Source: Entomomonas moraniae
Lineage (GTDB): Bacteria; Pseudomonadota; Gammaproteobacteria; Pseudomonadales; Pseudomonadaceae
DNA length: 64,000 nucleotides
Assembly (NCBI RefSeq): GCF_003991975.1
Contig: NZ_CP029822.1
Location: 992,001-1,056,000 of the forward strand
Reading direction: 5' to 3'
A model generated the notes under the pieces. That model did not search any database. It was not told the DNA's origin and saw only the letters and a list, made by a program, of their open reading frames with translations. The translations under genes and the position numbers were made by a program. This document shows, piece by piece, positions 46,725-56,775 of the stretch (its first letter is position 1; the number at the start of each line of letters is the position of its first letter).

Positions 46725-48008
46725 ATGAATGATGTATTAGTAAGCCCACAGACTATTCGCAAAATCACATGGCGACTGGTTCCCTTATTACTGATTTGCT
46801 ATGTCTTTGCTCATCTTGATCGCGTTAATATAGGTTTTGCCAAAGCATCAATGAGCCTAGACCTACACTTAAATGATGCCATGTATGGCTTTGGTGCAGG
46901 GCTATTTTTTATTTCTTATATGATCTTTGGTGTACCTAGCAACATGCTCTTAGAAAAATTTGGCCCAAAACGCTGGATTGCTTGTATGATGCTATTTTGG
47001 GGAGTAACCTCAACCGCTATGATGTTTGCCCAAAACAGTACCCACTTTTATATTCTACGTTTTCTATTAGGGGTGGCAGAAGCAGGATTCTTCCCCAGTA
47101 TCATTGTTTATATTAACCGCTGGTTTCCAAGCAGAAGCCGTGGAAAAATAACCGCTATGTTTACTTTGGCTGTACCATTGGCAAGTGTACTAGGTGCTCC
47201 TCTATCAGGTTGGATTATTCAAACATTCCATGCTTCTGCAAACTTACATGGTTGGCAGTGGATGTTAATGCTAGAAGGCGTCCCTGTCATCCTACTAGGC
47301 ATTATTATTCTTTGTTATCTTCCTGATAAATTTTCTAGGGTTACCTGGTTATCTGAAAAAGAAAAACAACTATTAAATAAAGAACTAAACTTCGAAGAAA
47401 ACAAAAAAATAGAACACTCTCAAGAGTCATTCATTTGTTTTTTAAAAGATCCTAAGTTATTAGTTTTATTCGGAGTCTACTCAGCCGTAATGCTAGGCAT
47501 GAACGCCGTCAATTTCTGGATGCCTGATCTTATTGGCAACACTGGAGTTGATAATAAAACTAACGTAGGACTTTTAACAGCAATCCCATGGTTTCTAGCC
47601 TGTATATTTATGGTAGCAACAGGGGCATCGGCGGATAGACATAATGAAAGACGTTGGCACTTAATTATTCCACTGCTAATGGTTACTATTGGTTTTATTG
47701 GCGCAGGCATTTTTTATAACAACCTATACATTTTAATGATCTTTCTTTGCATTGCTACTATGGGCACAGGCACATCTCTACCCATGTTCTGGCAAATTCC
47801 TCCCGCCTTCTTAACCGCTAAAAATGTGGCTATAGGTGTCGCTTTCATCAGCTCACTTGGTAACCTTGCGTCATTTTTAGCCCCTTATTTAATTGGTTGG
47901 GTAAAAAATTATACGGGGTCAGCCAGCATTGGACTTTATATTTTAGCGATACTCATTGCCTTGGGAGCATCTTTACTGTTATTAATCCCAGCTAAAACTT
48001 TAAAATAA
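46725..48008 (+). CDS. hpaX: 4-hydroxyphenylacetate transporter, MFS (HpaX-like)
   Basis: A 427-residue, 12-helix transporter of the anion:cation symporter branch of the MFS. ICYVFAHLDRVNIGFAKASM near residue 25 and FGVPSNMLLEKFGPKRWIA near 66 are typical of this branch, which includes HpaX, tartrate and phthalate carriers. GGGAG precedes the ATG. It is the last plus-strand hpa gene and faces hpaI. Uptake of 4-hydroxyphenylacetate is inferred from position. Confidence 0.86.
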   Translation: MNDVLVSPQTIRKITWRLVPLLLICYVFAHLDRVNIGFAKASMSLDLHLNDAMYGFGAGLFFISYMIFGVPSNMLLEKFGPKRWIACMMLFWGVTSTAMMFAQNSTHFYILRFLLGVAEAGFFPSIIVYINRWFPSRSRGKITAMFTLAVPLASVLGAPLSGWIIQTFHASANLHGWQWMLMLEGVPVILLGIIILCYLPDKFSRVTWLSEKEKQLLNKELNFEENKKIEHSQESFICFLKDPKLLVLFGVYSAVMLGMNAVNFWMPDLIGNTGVDNKTNVGLLTAIPWFLACIFMVATGASADRHNERRWHLIIPLLMVTIGFIGAGIFYNNLYILMIFLCIATMGTGTSLPMFWQIPPAFLTAKNVAIGVAFISSLGNLASFLAPYLIGWVKNYTGSASIGLYILAILIALGASLLLLIPAKTLK

Positions 48009-48021
48009 ATTATGGTAAAGA

Positions 48022-48052
48022 TGTTATGCCTGACTTAACGTCAGGCATAACA
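48022..48052. terminator. Hairpin between convergent hpaX and hpaI
   Basis: A perfect 13-bp stem (48022-48034 with 48040-48052) and 5-base loop lie between the stops at 48008 and 48121. It lacks a clear T run but is well placed to separate the two transcripts. Confidence 0.55.
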
Positions 48053-48120
48053 ATGAGTTATAAACTATATCTAAAGAATGATCATAGAGTTAGAGATCAG
48101 CTTACTACTCTCAATTATAC

Positions 48121-48921
48121 CTAATAAACACCGCTCACTTTAGGGATGGATTTCTTATCTTTAAACTCAGACGATAAGTTAGATAAACTTTGCATAAAGA
48201 CACTGGTGTCCGTTCCCACAGCGATAAAATTAACACCTAACTCAATGTAGTGTTTAGCCAGTGCTTTATCTGCCATTAAGATACCCGAGGCTTTACCAGC
48301 CTTTTTTATACACACAAATGCCTTTTCAATGGATTGTTGCACATCTGGATGTTTTGGATTGCCCAAGTGTCCTAACGAAGCAGACAAATCAGCGGGACCA
48401 ATAAACACACCATCAACACCTTCAGTATTTACAATAGCCTCAATATTATCTAAGCCTTGTTTATTTTCAATTTGTACCAATAAACACAATTCTTTTTCAG
48501 CCTGATGTAAATAATCGTCAATAGTATTCCAACGAGACGCTCGAGCTAAAGCACTGCCAACACCACGGATACCGTTAGGGGGATATCGCATCGCTTTAAC
48601 TAACTCAGTTGCTTGCTCTGTTGTATCCACCATAGGGATTAATAATGTTTGTGCTCCAATATCCAGCAACTGCTTAATAATCGCCGTATCACCTATTCGC
48701 GGTCTAATAATTGGCTGGCTAGCATAAGGGGCAATAGCCTGTAATTGAGCAAGTAGTGTTCTTAAATCGTTAGGTGCATGCTCACCATCAAGCAATAACC
48801 AATCAAAATCAGCATTAGCCGCTAACTCTGCTGTGTATGCATTGGCCAAGCCCAACCATAAACCAACTAGAGGCTCATTGTTTTTTAATCGTTTCTTAAA
48901 GGTATTTATAGGGAGTTCCAT
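48121..48921 (-). CDS. hpaI: 4-hydroxy-2-oxoheptanedioate aldolase
   Basis: A 266-residue class II pyruvate aldolase of the HpaI/HpcH family. It splits 4-hydroxy-2-oxoheptanedioate into pyruvate and succinic semialdehyde. Motifs: [12 protein letters not shown] near residue 44, [15 protein letters not shown] near 68 (catalytic Arg), and [19 protein letters not shown] near 168 (metal Asp). The ATG at 48921 has AAGGA 6 bases upstream, better than the one at 48927. It is co-transcribed after hpaH. Confidence 0.94.
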   Translation of the reverse strand: MELPINTFKKRLKNNEPLVGLWLGLANAYTAELAANADFDWLLLDGEHAPNDLRTLLAQLQAIAPYASQPIIRPRIGDTAIIKQLLDIGAQTLLIPMVDTTEQATELVKAMRYPPNGIRGVGSALARASRWNTIDDYLHQAEKELCLLVQIENKQGLDNIEAIVNTEGVDGVFIGPADLSASLGHLGNPKHPDVQQSIEKAFVCIKKAGKASGILMADKALAKHYIELGVNFIAVGTDTSVFMQSLSNLSSEFKDKKSIPKVSGVY

Positions 48922-48943
48922 AACCATTCCTTTTTATTCTTCA

Positions 48944-49747
48944 TTACACAAACCGACAAGCAATAGAGCCGAGGGGGCCATAATCAACATGAAAAGTATC
49001 TCCCGGGTTTGCATCCACGGGGCGAGTAAAAGAGCCACCAAGGATAATTTCACCGGCATTGAGTGTTACATTAAATGCAGACAACTTATTTGCTAGCCAT
49101 GCAACCCCTTTAGCAGGATGGTTTAACACTGCAACAGATATACCTGACTCCTCCACCACCCCATTTTTATAGAGTACCCCAGGAATATTACGTAAATCAA
49201 AATCCATTGGGCGTATTGGTCGACCACCTAAAATAATACCTGCATTAGCGGCATTGTCTGAAATCGTATCAAATACTTTACGAGTAATTTTTGTCTCGGG
49301 GTCTATGCGTTGAACTCGCGCATCAATAATTTCTAGTGCAGGGATAATATACTTAGTCGCATCCAACACATTAAAAATTGTGCAATGAGGTCCACTTAAT
49401 GGTTTATCTAAAATGAAAGCTAGTTCAACTTCTATTCTTGGAACAATAAAACGACTATGGAGGATGTCCGTTCCCTCTTCAAATAGCATATCGTCCAGTA
49501 GCGTACCATAATCTGGTTCAGTGATATTAGAAGACATTTGCATTGCACGAGAAGTTAAACCAATTTTATGGCCTATCATCTTACGACCTGCATTAATTTT
49601 CATCTCGACCCATGCTTTTTGAATACTATAAGCATCTTCGATAGTCATATCAGGGTATTGCAAAGAAAACTGTTTTATTTGCTGGCCTGATTTTTCAGCT
49701 TCGTCCAATCTTTGTGCTGCGTTTTGTATAGATTCATTGTCGATCAT
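48944..49747 (-). CDS. hpaH: 2-oxohept-4-ene-1,7-dioate hydratase
   Basis: A 267-residue hydratase of the FAH-related HpaH/MhpD family, exact family length. It adds water before the HpaI aldol split. EVELAFILDKPL near residue 105 carries the metal-binding Glu pair, and MIGHKIGLTSRAMQ near 57 is typical. The ATG at 49747 is 8 bases after GGAGG. The hpaHI pair is on the opposite strand to hpaGEDFX, unlike the single operon of E. coli W. Confidence 0.94.
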   Translation of the reverse strand: MIDNESIQNAAQRLDEAEKSGQQIKQFSLQYPDMTIEDAYSIQKAWVEMKINAGRKMIGHKIGLTSRAMQMSSNITEPDYGTLLDDMLFEEGTDILHSRFIVPRIEVELAFILDKPLSGPHCTIFNVLDATKYIIPALEIIDARVQRIDPETKITRKVFDTISDNAANAGIILGGRPIRPMDFDLRNIPGVLYKNGVVEESGISVAVLNHPAKGVAWLANKLSAFNVTLNAGEIILGGSFTRPVDANPGDTFHVDYGPLGSIACRFV

Positions 49748-49945
49748 AATCATGACCTCCTTATTGTTATTTTAGATGACTAAAGAGATTAAACTTATTT
49801 GCTATCATTGATCTTATTTTAGTCTGAAGATGTTTATGATTTATACTTCATACTAAAATCAGTGTAAACACTCTATTATTTAACAAAAAATTAAGCTTTT
49901 ACTCTTACATAGCAAGCCTTTGCTATTGCGTTTTGTCTATGTAAA

Positions 49946-49969
49946 ACACCACATTGTATAATGTGGTGT
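49946..49969 (-). terminator. Terminator after the cupin gene
   Basis: ACACCACATT (49946-49955) pairs with its complement at 49960-49969 around GTAT. On the minus strand TTTTACATAG follows. It closes the FAD oxidase-cupin transcript. Confidence 0.65.
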
Positions 49970-49984
49970 CTACAAAAAGACATA

Positions 49985-50344
49985 TTAGTTTGCTGAAAAA
50001 TAATGCTTAATAAAATAGTCTGTATCAACTTGCCACAATACTTTAGTGCCTTTTTCAACAATCCAGCTATCCCCTTCCTTAAAAGTCCACTTTTCTCCTG
50101 TATCTTCATTGGTCAATGTCACTTGGCCTTTGACCACTGTAGCCTGTTCAGAAAAAGGGTATGTCATTCTAAAAATACTTTTAGTCACACCGAAATAACC
50201 ACCACTTGATGGTTGGTCAGGCGTTCCTAAAGTAAATTTACCATACACATTAGCATCACCCTCAACAATAGTTGAACCTAGATCTACCACTGTACCCCAA
50301 CTATCTAATTGATCTAAAGTAATAGGTGTATTAAGTTTTAACAT
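49985..50344 (-). CDS. Cupin-domain protein (EutQ/DUF861-like)
   Basis: A 119-residue single cupin. The beta-barrel core shows FSEQATVVKGQVTLTNEDTG near residue 66 and FKEGDSWIVEKGTKVLWQV near 88. The usual metal-binding His residues of the first cupin motif are not obvious, as in some EutQ-like members. It follows the FAD oxidase by 26 bases and is likely co-transcribed. Such cupins often accompany amine oxidases and may remove or bind the reactive product; the role here is unknown. Confidence 0.75.
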   Translation of the reverse strand: MLKLNTPITLDQLDSWGTVVDLGSTIVEGDANVYGKFTLGTPDQPSSGGYFGVTKSIFRMTYPFSEQATVVKGQVTLTNEDTGEKWTFKEGDSWIVEKGTKVLWQVDTDYFIKHYFSAN

Positions 50345-50370
50345 CATAAAATCATCTCCTAAAATTTAAC

Positions 50371-51678
50371 TTAGCGACGTCCCGTCCAAAAACCTGATAA
50401 CTGATGCCAACATTTGGCAACTGTTAAAATGCTAGGACGAAATGCATGTTTACCGACAATATCTCGATGGTGAATTCGGCTGATTAACTTATAATAATTG
50501 TAATAATTTGACTGCTCAGCAATACCGGCTGCTAGCACTTTACAAATAATGTGGCTTGGGGTAACACCAAACCCTGAATACCCCTGAACATAAAACACAT
50601 TAGGATGATTAATTAAACTCCCAATTTGTGGGAAGAGATTTGCACTACAAGCCATAGGTCCACCCCATGCCAAATCAATATTAACATCTTTTAAATAAGG
50701 GAATATCTGTAGCATTAATTGTCGATTATAGTGTTTTAGATCGAGAGGAATATGCTCCACATAGCGGGTAGCGCTACCAAATAGCAGACGGTTTTCTTTG
50801 GTCACACGGTAATAATCAATGATGGGTCTAATATCACTGTAAGCCCCTCTAATCGGACTAATGCGTTCAATTAATTCATCAGATAAAGGCTCAGTCATTA
50901 ATTGGAAAGCATAGGTATTGATCGTTTTTTTATCTAAAGAGGGTTCCATTTTATTTAAGAAGCCATCGCATGCCCACAACATCTTCTTTGCTTTAACGCT
51001 GCCCTTAGCCGTTCTTACATGAACCGTTTCACCATAACTCACCTCTAAGGCAGGACTATACTCATAAATTCTTGCACCTAAAGAGCTTAAAGCTTTCGCC
51101 TCACCCAATAATAAATTAAGTGAGTGAACATGCCCTGCCCCCATATGAACTAACGCACTTTTATAGGCATCTGAACCAATCACCTTGTTGACATCAGGGC
51201 CTGTTAATAAATAAATATCATTGGTTTTATCTAGCGATTTAAACTCATTTTCCCAAGAACGAAGTGTTTTTGTTTGTCTTTCATTAAAGCCTAAATAACC
51301 ATACCCATGGCAGAAGTCTGCTTTAATGTCATATTTTTTTATACGATCTTGTATGATCTTTGAGCCTTGGTCACTAATGGCAAAAATCGTCCTTAACCCT
51401 TCATCCCCAATATCTTTCTTAATTGCCTCCAAATCATGGCCTATTCCAGCCATAATTTGCCCACCATTACGACCAGTACCACCATAGCCTAAGTATTTAG
51501 CCTCTAGGACGACAATATTACTAAATCCTTGTTCGGCTAATTCTAGAGCAGTATTAATGCCAGAAAAACCACCACCGATAACAACAATATCTGCCTCGAT
51601 ATCTGCTTCAAGTGATGGGAAGCTTAAATCATATTTCTTTGTCGCCGTGTAATAGGTAGGGGTTTCAACTTCTAGCAT
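50371..51678 (-). CDS. FAD-dependent amine oxidase, PuuB/OrdL-like (DAO family)
   Basis: A 435-residue D-amino-acid-oxidase-fold flavoprotein. The FAD motif VVIGGGFSGINTALELAEQG is near residues 30-50, and GGTGRNGGQ near 66, the mark of the PuuB/OrdL branch. YVQGYSGFGVTPSH near 370 is the C-terminal FAD contact. Members oxidise gamma-glutamylputrescine and other amines to aldehydes. The ATG at 51678 has AAGGA 8 bases upstream; a longer frame to 51708 lacks one. It diverges from an AraC regulator and lies near an APC permease and an aldehyde dehydrogenase. A substrate such as tyramine is inferred from that setting. Confidence 0.82.
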   Translation of the reverse strand: MLEVETPTYYTATKKYDLSFPSLEADIEADIVVIGGGFSGINTALELAEQGFSNIVVLEAKYLGYGGTGRNGGQIMAGIGHDLEAIKKDIGDEGLRTIFAISDQGSKIIQDRIKKYDIKADFCHGYGYLGFNERQTKTLRSWENEFKSLDKTNDIYLLTGPDVNKVIGSDAYKSALVHMGAGHVHSLNLLLGEAKALSSLGARIYEYSPALEVSYGETVHVRTAKGSVKAKKMLWACDGFLNKMEPSLDKKTINTYAFQLMTEPLSDELIERISPIRGAYSDIRPIIDYYRVTKENRLLFGSATRYVEHIPLDLKHYNRQLMLQIFPYLKDVNIDLAWGGPMACSANLFPQIGSLINHPNVFYVQGYSGFGVTPSHIICKVLAAGIAEQSNYYNYYKLISRIHHRDIVGKHAFRPSILTVAKCWHQLSGFWTGRR

Positions 51679-51857
51679 TTTTGTAATCCTTATAATTATA
51701 TTTTGCAACTTATTTTTATTTTTTAATGTAGATAATTCTATTTATCATGCTAATATAAAAATAGAATAAATCCGTACTCATCCATAAGTGATTTGCTTAT
51801 TTATTCTTAAAATAAAACTAATTATACGACTACAAATAAAAATAATAAGGCGGCAAT

Positions 51858-52658
51858 ATGGGTATTATTCTTTTAAATAAAGTAGTGGATGTAAAAAATA
51901 TACAACCTTATTTTATGTTGAGCTCTCACTCAAGTTATCAAGAGAAACGCTCTAACATCCCTGTCATTTCACATTTCTATACATTTCAAGCAGACAACTC
52001 AGAAGGCCATACTTTTGCAGTACCCGATGCTTGTGTTGATATTATATTTCTATGCGATAAAGATAATCCTAATGCCCGAATATGTGGCTGTACACTTTCT
52101 GCTAAACTCGTTGAAGTGCAAAAAAACAAACATTATTTTGGTATTCGATTCGCACCGGGGTATACACCAAAGTTCTCACAAGCACAGACAAAAGAACTGA
52201 TAGACAGTGAGTTTAATCTAACAGAGGTTGATCCTTCCGCTGCTATTGTGATTGATAAAATTGCCCAAGCTCACTCATTTGATGAGCAAATCAATATTTT
52301 TATTACTCATTATCAAGAACACTTATTAACCAGTGAGTTATCTGGACTATGTAAACAAATTAACCAACTTATTTTAAGCAATAACGGTGATATCCGAATT
52401 GCTGATATAGAGAGCCTCACTGGATTTTCAACACGCTATATTTATAAAACATTTACCGATCAATTTGGTATATCCCCTAAATTTTATTGCTTAACCTTAC
52501 GTTTTCAAAATGCACTGTTAAAGCTACTGTATAATGATAGTGTCACACTAACAGAGTTGGCCATTGACTTAGGCTATGCTGATCAATCCCATTTCTTGCG
52601 AGAGTTTAAAAAATTTGCAGCAGTCTCACCAAAAAAATTTTTAATGGCTATACGCTAA
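51858..52658 (+). CDS. AraC-family regulator with DUF6597 N-terminal domain
   Basis: A 266-residue regulator. The N-terminal domain contains FAVPDACVDIIFLCD near residue 52 and YFGIRFAPGYTPKF near 94, typical of DUF6597 sensors. The C-terminal double helix-turn-helix spans about 165-264 (FGISPKFYCLTLRFQNALLK, then DLGYADQSHFLREFKKF). AAGGCGG precedes the ATG. It diverges from the FAD oxidase and stands upstream of the permease, so it probably controls one or both. Confidence 0.84.
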   Translation: MGIILLNKVVDVKNIQPYFMLSSHSSYQEKRSNIPVISHFYTFQADNSEGHTFAVPDACVDIIFLCDKDNPNARICGCTLSAKLVEVQKNKHYFGIRFAPGYTPKFSQAQTKELIDSEFNLTEVDPSAAIVIDKIAQAHSFDEQINIFITHYQEHLLTSELSGLCKQINQLILSNNGDIRIADIESLTGFSTRYIYKTFTDQFGISPKFYCLTLRFQNALLKLLYNDSVTLTELAIDLGYADQSHFLREFKKFAAVSPKKFLMAIR

Positions 52659-52665
52659 ATAAAAT

Positions 52666-52693
52666 CATACCAAAATAGTTAAATTTTGGTATG
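52666..52693 (+). terminator. Terminator after the AraC gene
   Basis: An 11-bp perfect stem (52666-52676 with 52683-52693) and 6-base loop, followed by a T-rich stretch, lies 8 bases past the stop. Confidence 0.7.
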
Positions 52694-52790
52694 ACCGATT
52701 TCTTCTATTTTTTAACCACTAAACTCCCTATTTTATTAACTCATAACTAAAAATAATAAACGAGTAAAAATAATAAAATAGGAGTTAATC

Positions 52791-54224
52791 ATGGGTGATA
52801 CGGCTCATTTAAATAAAAATAGTATTGGTTTGCCTGCCTTAGTTTTTTTTGTAGTCGCTGCTGCCTCACCGCTTACAGGTCTTGTTGGTGGAATGCCGAT
52901 TGCTATTTTAGAAGGTAATGGAGGCGGTGTTCCAGGGATCTACATTTTATCTGGCGTGGTGTTATTACTCTTTTCCATAGGCTTTATTACCATGAGTCGA
53001 CATGTTAAAAACTCGGGGGCTTTTTATGCTTATATATCAGCGGGATTGGGTAATAACCTCGGGATAAGTGGTCTTGGTATTGCTATTTTAGCTTATGTTT
53101 CTATTCAAATCGCTATTGCTGCAATTTTTGGACTATTCACTCAGATACTTTTTCATGATTATTTTAATATCGATTTACCTTGGTGGCTATATACCCTAGT
53201 TATGCTAGTCATTGTTTGTCTATTAGGCATAGAACGTGTAGAGATCGGAGGTAAGGTATTAGGTGTGTTGATGATAATTGAATTAGCCATCGCACTGATT
53301 ATTTCTTTTATCACCGCCTATCACCAAGCTCAAACAGCTAGTTTAGATTTTACCCCCTTTACCCTTGGTGTCGTATTTCATGGTAACGTAGGTATTGCTT
53401 TGGTTTTTGCTGTTGCAGGATTTATTGGCTTTGAAGCTACAGCTATTTACTCTGAAGAATGCCGTAATCCCGAAAGGAATATCCCTTTAGCTACCATACT
53501 AGCTGTTGTAATTATCACTGCATTCTTTGCATTCTGTAGTTGGGGTCTAATACAAGCTTATGGTGTAAAGGATGTACAAGCAGCGGTTGCGAAATCTCCA
53601 GAGCTTTTTGTGTTTAATTTAGCACAAGCTGCTCTTGGAAAATGGAGTGTATTGGCTATCAATATTCTACTCATTACTAGCTTATTTGCTGCTACACAAT
53701 CATTCCATAATAACATCACTCGCTACTTTTACTATATATCACGTGATGGTTTATTTTGGAAACGCTTAGCTGTTTTGCATGCAACCAAAGGAACACCTTA
53801 TTTCTCCAGCATCTGTCAAACCATTACAATGATGGTCATTATTGCAATATTAGTGGTCACAAAGCAAAACCCTCTAACCGCTATTTTTACATGGGGCTCT
53901 GCCATTACAACAATGTCTATTTTACTATTACAGACACTGGTTTCAGTGGCTGTTATTTTATATTTTAAGAATAGAAAAGATTTAAATATCGCGCAGTGGA
54001 AAGTTTTTTATGCACCTCTACTTTCAGCAATTATTATGGCAGTTTTTATTGGTATAGTTGTTGTTAACCTTGATATATTAAGTGGTGTACACTCAAAATT
54101 TATATTCCTTATTCCTCTTTTTGTTTTTGGCACAGCGGTTGGTGGTTTTATTTATTCACTCATTATCAAAAGGCTAAAACCCAATATTTATAATAATTTA
54201 GATCAAATTATTAATGAGGCTTAA
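52791..54224 (+). CDS. APC-superfamily amino acid/amine permease
   Basis: A 477-residue, 12-helix permease. It starts with the APC pattern ASPLTGLVGGMPIAILEGNG near residue 25 and has GFIGFEATAIYSEECRNPERNIP near 208, the helix 6 region of the APC family. GGAG stands before the ATG. Its stop codon abuts that of hpaA with no base between. Position between a PuuB-like oxidase and hpaA suggests uptake of an aromatic amine or amino acid such as tyramine. The superfamily is firm; the substrate is inferred. Confidence 0.84.
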   Translation: MGDTAHLNKNSIGLPALVFFVVAAASPLTGLVGGMPIAILEGNGGGVPGIYILSGVVLLLFSIGFITMSRHVKNSGAFYAYISAGLGNNLGISGLGIAILAYVSIQIAIAAIFGLFTQILFHDYFNIDLPWWLYTLVMLVIVCLLGIERVEIGGKVLGVLMIIELAIALIISFITAYHQAQTASLDFTPFTLGVVFHGNVGIALVFAVAGFIGFEATAIYSEECRNPERNIPLATILAVVIITAFFAFCSWGLIQAYGVKDVQAAVAKSPELFVFNLAQAALGKWSVLAINILLITSLFAATQSFHNNITRYFYYISRDGLFWKRLAVLHATKGTPYFSSICQTITMMVIIAILVVTKQNPLTAIFTWGSAITTMSILLLQTLVSVAVILYFKNRKDLNIAQWKVFYAPLLSAIIMAVFIGIVVVNLDILSGVHSKFIFLIPLFVFGTAVGGFIYSLIIKRLKPNIYNNLDQIINEA

Positions 54225-55154
54225 CTATCTAACAAAATAGGAGATATAGGGTTTATCTGCAATGGTTTGACGATACATTTTAGGCGTCATTTTAGATTCT
54301 CTCGTAAAGAAACGTGTAAAATAGGCAGGATCATCAAAACCAAGCTGATAACCTATATCCCTAACGCTGTTTGATGAGAATAATAATAAATACTTAGCCT
54401 CTTGCATCAACCGATCAATAATAATTTGTTTAGGTGATATATTAGCAATTTGCCGACAAGCATCATTTAACTTAGCTTCTGTAATTATCAATTGTTGAGC
54501 ATAGTATTTTAATGGTAAATGGTCTTTATAAGAAAACTCAACTAGTTCATTAAATTGTCTAAAAATATAAAATGCTTGATGATGTAATGGTTCATGATTT
54601 TGTATTTTAATATTGCCTGCCAAGCGCAATAAACTAATGAAAATCAACCGAACTAAACTTTGCTGAGCAACTAAAAAGCCATTATTTGCGGTATGAGTTT
54701 CTTCTCTTAACTTATCCAATAAATAAGTTAAGTGTTGTGCCTCTTGCTGCAATACCTTTGGTAGATCTTTAATCGAAACACAAATAGACATTGTCTTTAA
54801 TTGAGACTTTAATTCAGGAAGCTCATCCAACAATGACCAAATAAATTGTTGTCGAATAGTCAAAACATGACCATCACTTTCTTCATCAGTAACAAATGCA
54901 TGGGGAATAATAGGCGGGGTTATAAAAAACAATGGTGCTTCTAATTGGTACTGATGCTCACCTAAACAAATATATGAAGTACCCGTTTTGACATAATGAA
55001 CTTGATAATAACGATCATGGCGATGCATTTTCATAGTTCGACCAAAAAAATCAGCTAAATTACCTAATGCTTCATAATGAATATCCGCGTCTTTATAGCG
55101 GCTATCATAATCTTGACCTATAATGATATTTGGAATATTAGTATCAGCCGTCAT
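54225..55154 (-). CDS. hpaA: AraC-family regulator of 4-hydroxyphenylacetate catabolism
   Basis: A 309-residue AraC/XylS regulator. The cupin-like N-terminal sensor contains MHRHDRYYQVHYVKTGTSYI near residue 39 and APLFFITPPIIPHAF near 74, typical of HpaA. The C-terminal double helix-turn-helix spans about 215-305 (DIGYQLGFDDPAYFTRFF). HpaA activates hpaBC in response to 4-hydroxyphenylacetate. Here it is 13 kb from hpaBC and next to the aldehyde dehydrogenase. No ribosome site is strong. Confidence 0.85.
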   Translation of the reverse strand: MTADTNIPNIIIGQDYDSRYKDADIHYEALGNLADFFGRTMKMHRHDRYYQVHYVKTGTSYICLGEHQYQLEAPLFFITPPIIPHAFVTDEESDGHVLTIRQQFIWSLLDELPELKSQLKTMSICVSIKDLPKVLQQEAQHLTYLLDKLREETHTANNGFLVAQQSLVRLIFISLLRLAGNIKIQNHEPLHHQAFYIFRQFNELVEFSYKDHLPLKYYAQQLIITEAKLNDACRQIANISPKQIIIDRLMQEAKYLLLFSSNSVRDIGYQLGFDDPAYFTRFFTRESKMTPKMYRQTIADKPYISYFVR

Positions 55155-55233
55155 ACTTTTTTATAAATATTAGCAGGTTATTGTATTAGAGAAATTATTT
55201 TTGTAACCCTAGAATATAATGGTATAAAAAATG

Positions 55234-55260
55234 ATATGGGTTACTAACCGTAACCCATAT
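55234..55260 (-). terminator. Terminator after the aldehyde dehydrogenase gene
   Basis: A 10-bp perfect stem (55234-55243 with 55251-55260) and 7-base loop; on the minus strand CATTTTTTATACC follows. It ends the GMC-ALDH operon before hpaA. Confidence 0.75.
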
Positions 55261-55272
55261 TTCTTATATTGA

Positions 55273-56763
55273 CTAATAACGAATCATTACAGCTTTTAAT
55301 TCAGTATAAGCGTGGATGAACTCACTACCAAACTCACGCCCCATACCCGATCCTTTTGCTCCTCCAAACGAAATAGAGGGGTCTAATGCAATATGCATGT
55401 TAACCCATACTGTTCCTGCCTCGATCTCTTCGACTAATCGAATAGCTTTACTTAGGTTATTTGTCCAAATACTTGCTGTTAAACCGTAAGGTGTATCGTT
55501 CATTAAATGAACTAGCTCTTCTTCCGTTTTAAAAGGGAAAAAGCTTAATACTGGACCAAATGTCTCCTCTTGCATCAGCGCGCTGTCTTCACTTTTAGCA
55601 CGAATCACCGTGGGATAAATATAATATCCCTTTCCCTCAACAGCCTTACCACCATAAACAATTTCATCGCCCTCTTGCCTTGCTTTATCAAAGAAAGATA
55701 AAATCTTTTCAAAATGAGGTTTATTCGAAAGAGGGCCAAATTGATTGTTGGTGTTTAAAGGCGAACCGATCTTAATCGCTTTCAATGCAACGACTAATTT
55801 CTCAATCACTTGGTCTATAATAGATTCATGCACATAAAACCGCTCAGCAGATGCACAAATCTGTCCTTGATGACCAAGCCCCGCTTCAATAATACCTTGA
55901 ACAGCCTTATCTATATCAACATCAGCCAGAAAGCCTGCAGCATTTTTACCACCCAACTCAAGAGTAAAGCGCTTGATATTATTTTTTACACAAGCCTCTC
56001 CGATCTTAGCCCCTGTTGCCATAGAACCTGTAAAACTGATTTTAGCAACTTTAGGATGATCAATTAAAGCTTGCCCTATATGACCAAATCCATTGATAAC
56101 ATTGATGACTCCAGCAGGAATTCCCACCTCTTCGTGAGCAATTTTAGCCACAAGTAATAAAGAAAGCGGGGTGAACTCACTAGGCTTAACAATAAATGTA
56201 CAACCACAGGCTAATGCCGCTGCTAACTTCCATACAGTTATCATTACGGAAAAGTTCCAGGGAACAATTGCCCCAACAACACCTATTGGCTCACGACGTG
56301 TAAATCCAGTATAGCCCTCACCACTCATTGATGGTTGAGATGTTTGGCTTATGGTTTCTCCTGAAATTTTTGTAGCCCAACCTGCATAATAGCGTAAGAA
56401 TGAGCAACTTTGCTCAATTTCAAAGCGCGCCACACCTATAAGCTTACCGGTACAAAGAGTGTCTATCTGAGCTAACTCTTCTTTATGATTGGTTAATGCA
56501 TCAGCCAACTTAAGTAAATAATTCTGACGCCCTTCTGGCGTAACATTTCGCCAAGTTATTTGAAAAGCATTGTAAGCCGCTTCAACGGCTTGATTTACTT
56601 CTGTTTGATCTGCCGCTGCAATAGTTGTTATAATTTCTTCGGTTGCTGGGTTTATCACCGTAATCGTTTGCTTGCCCTCTGTGTAAAACTTGCCATCAAT
56701 ATAATGGGCATAACGATTTTTAATAAATGCAGACACTTCAGCAAGTAATTTAATCTCACTCAT
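55273..56763 (-). CDS. NAD-dependent aldehyde dehydrogenase, phenylacetaldehyde dehydrogenase (FeaB)-like
   Basis: A 496-residue aldehyde dehydrogenase, near the 499 of E. coli FeaB. The catalytic Cys is in HQGQICASAERF near residue 298 and the Glu in TLELGGKNAAG near 266. PWNFSVMITVWKLAAALACG near 172 fits the family. It would oxidise 4-hydroxyphenylacetaldehyde (or phenylacetaldehyde) to the acid used by HpaBC. It lies 12 bases after the GMC dehydrogenase and next to hpaA. Betaine aldehyde is an alternative substrate, but no choline transport or betI gene is present. Confidence 0.8.
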   Translation of the reverse strand: MSEIKLLAEVSAFIKNRYAHYIDGKFYTEGKQTITVINPATEEIITTIAAADQTEVNQAVEAAYNAFQITWRNVTPEGRQNYLLKLADALTNHKEELAQIDTLCTGKLIGVARFEIEQSCSFLRYYAGWATKISGETISQTSQPSMSGEGYTGFTRREPIGVVGAIVPWNFSVMITVWKLAAALACGCTFIVKPSEFTPLSLLLVAKIAHEEVGIPAGVINVINGFGHIGQALIDHPKVAKISFTGSMATGAKIGEACVKNNIKRFTLELGGKNAAGFLADVDIDKAVQGIIEAGLGHQGQICASAERFYVHESIIDQVIEKLVVALKAIKIGSPLNTNNQFGPLSNKPHFEKILSFFDKARQEGDEIVYGGKAVEGKGYYIYPTVIRAKSEDSALMQEETFGPVLSFFPFKTEEELVHLMNDTPYGLTASIWTNNLSKAIRLVEEIEAGTVWVNMHIALDPSISFGGAKGSGMGREFGSEFIHAYTELKAVMIRY

Positions 56764-56775
56764 CTTCCTTACCTC

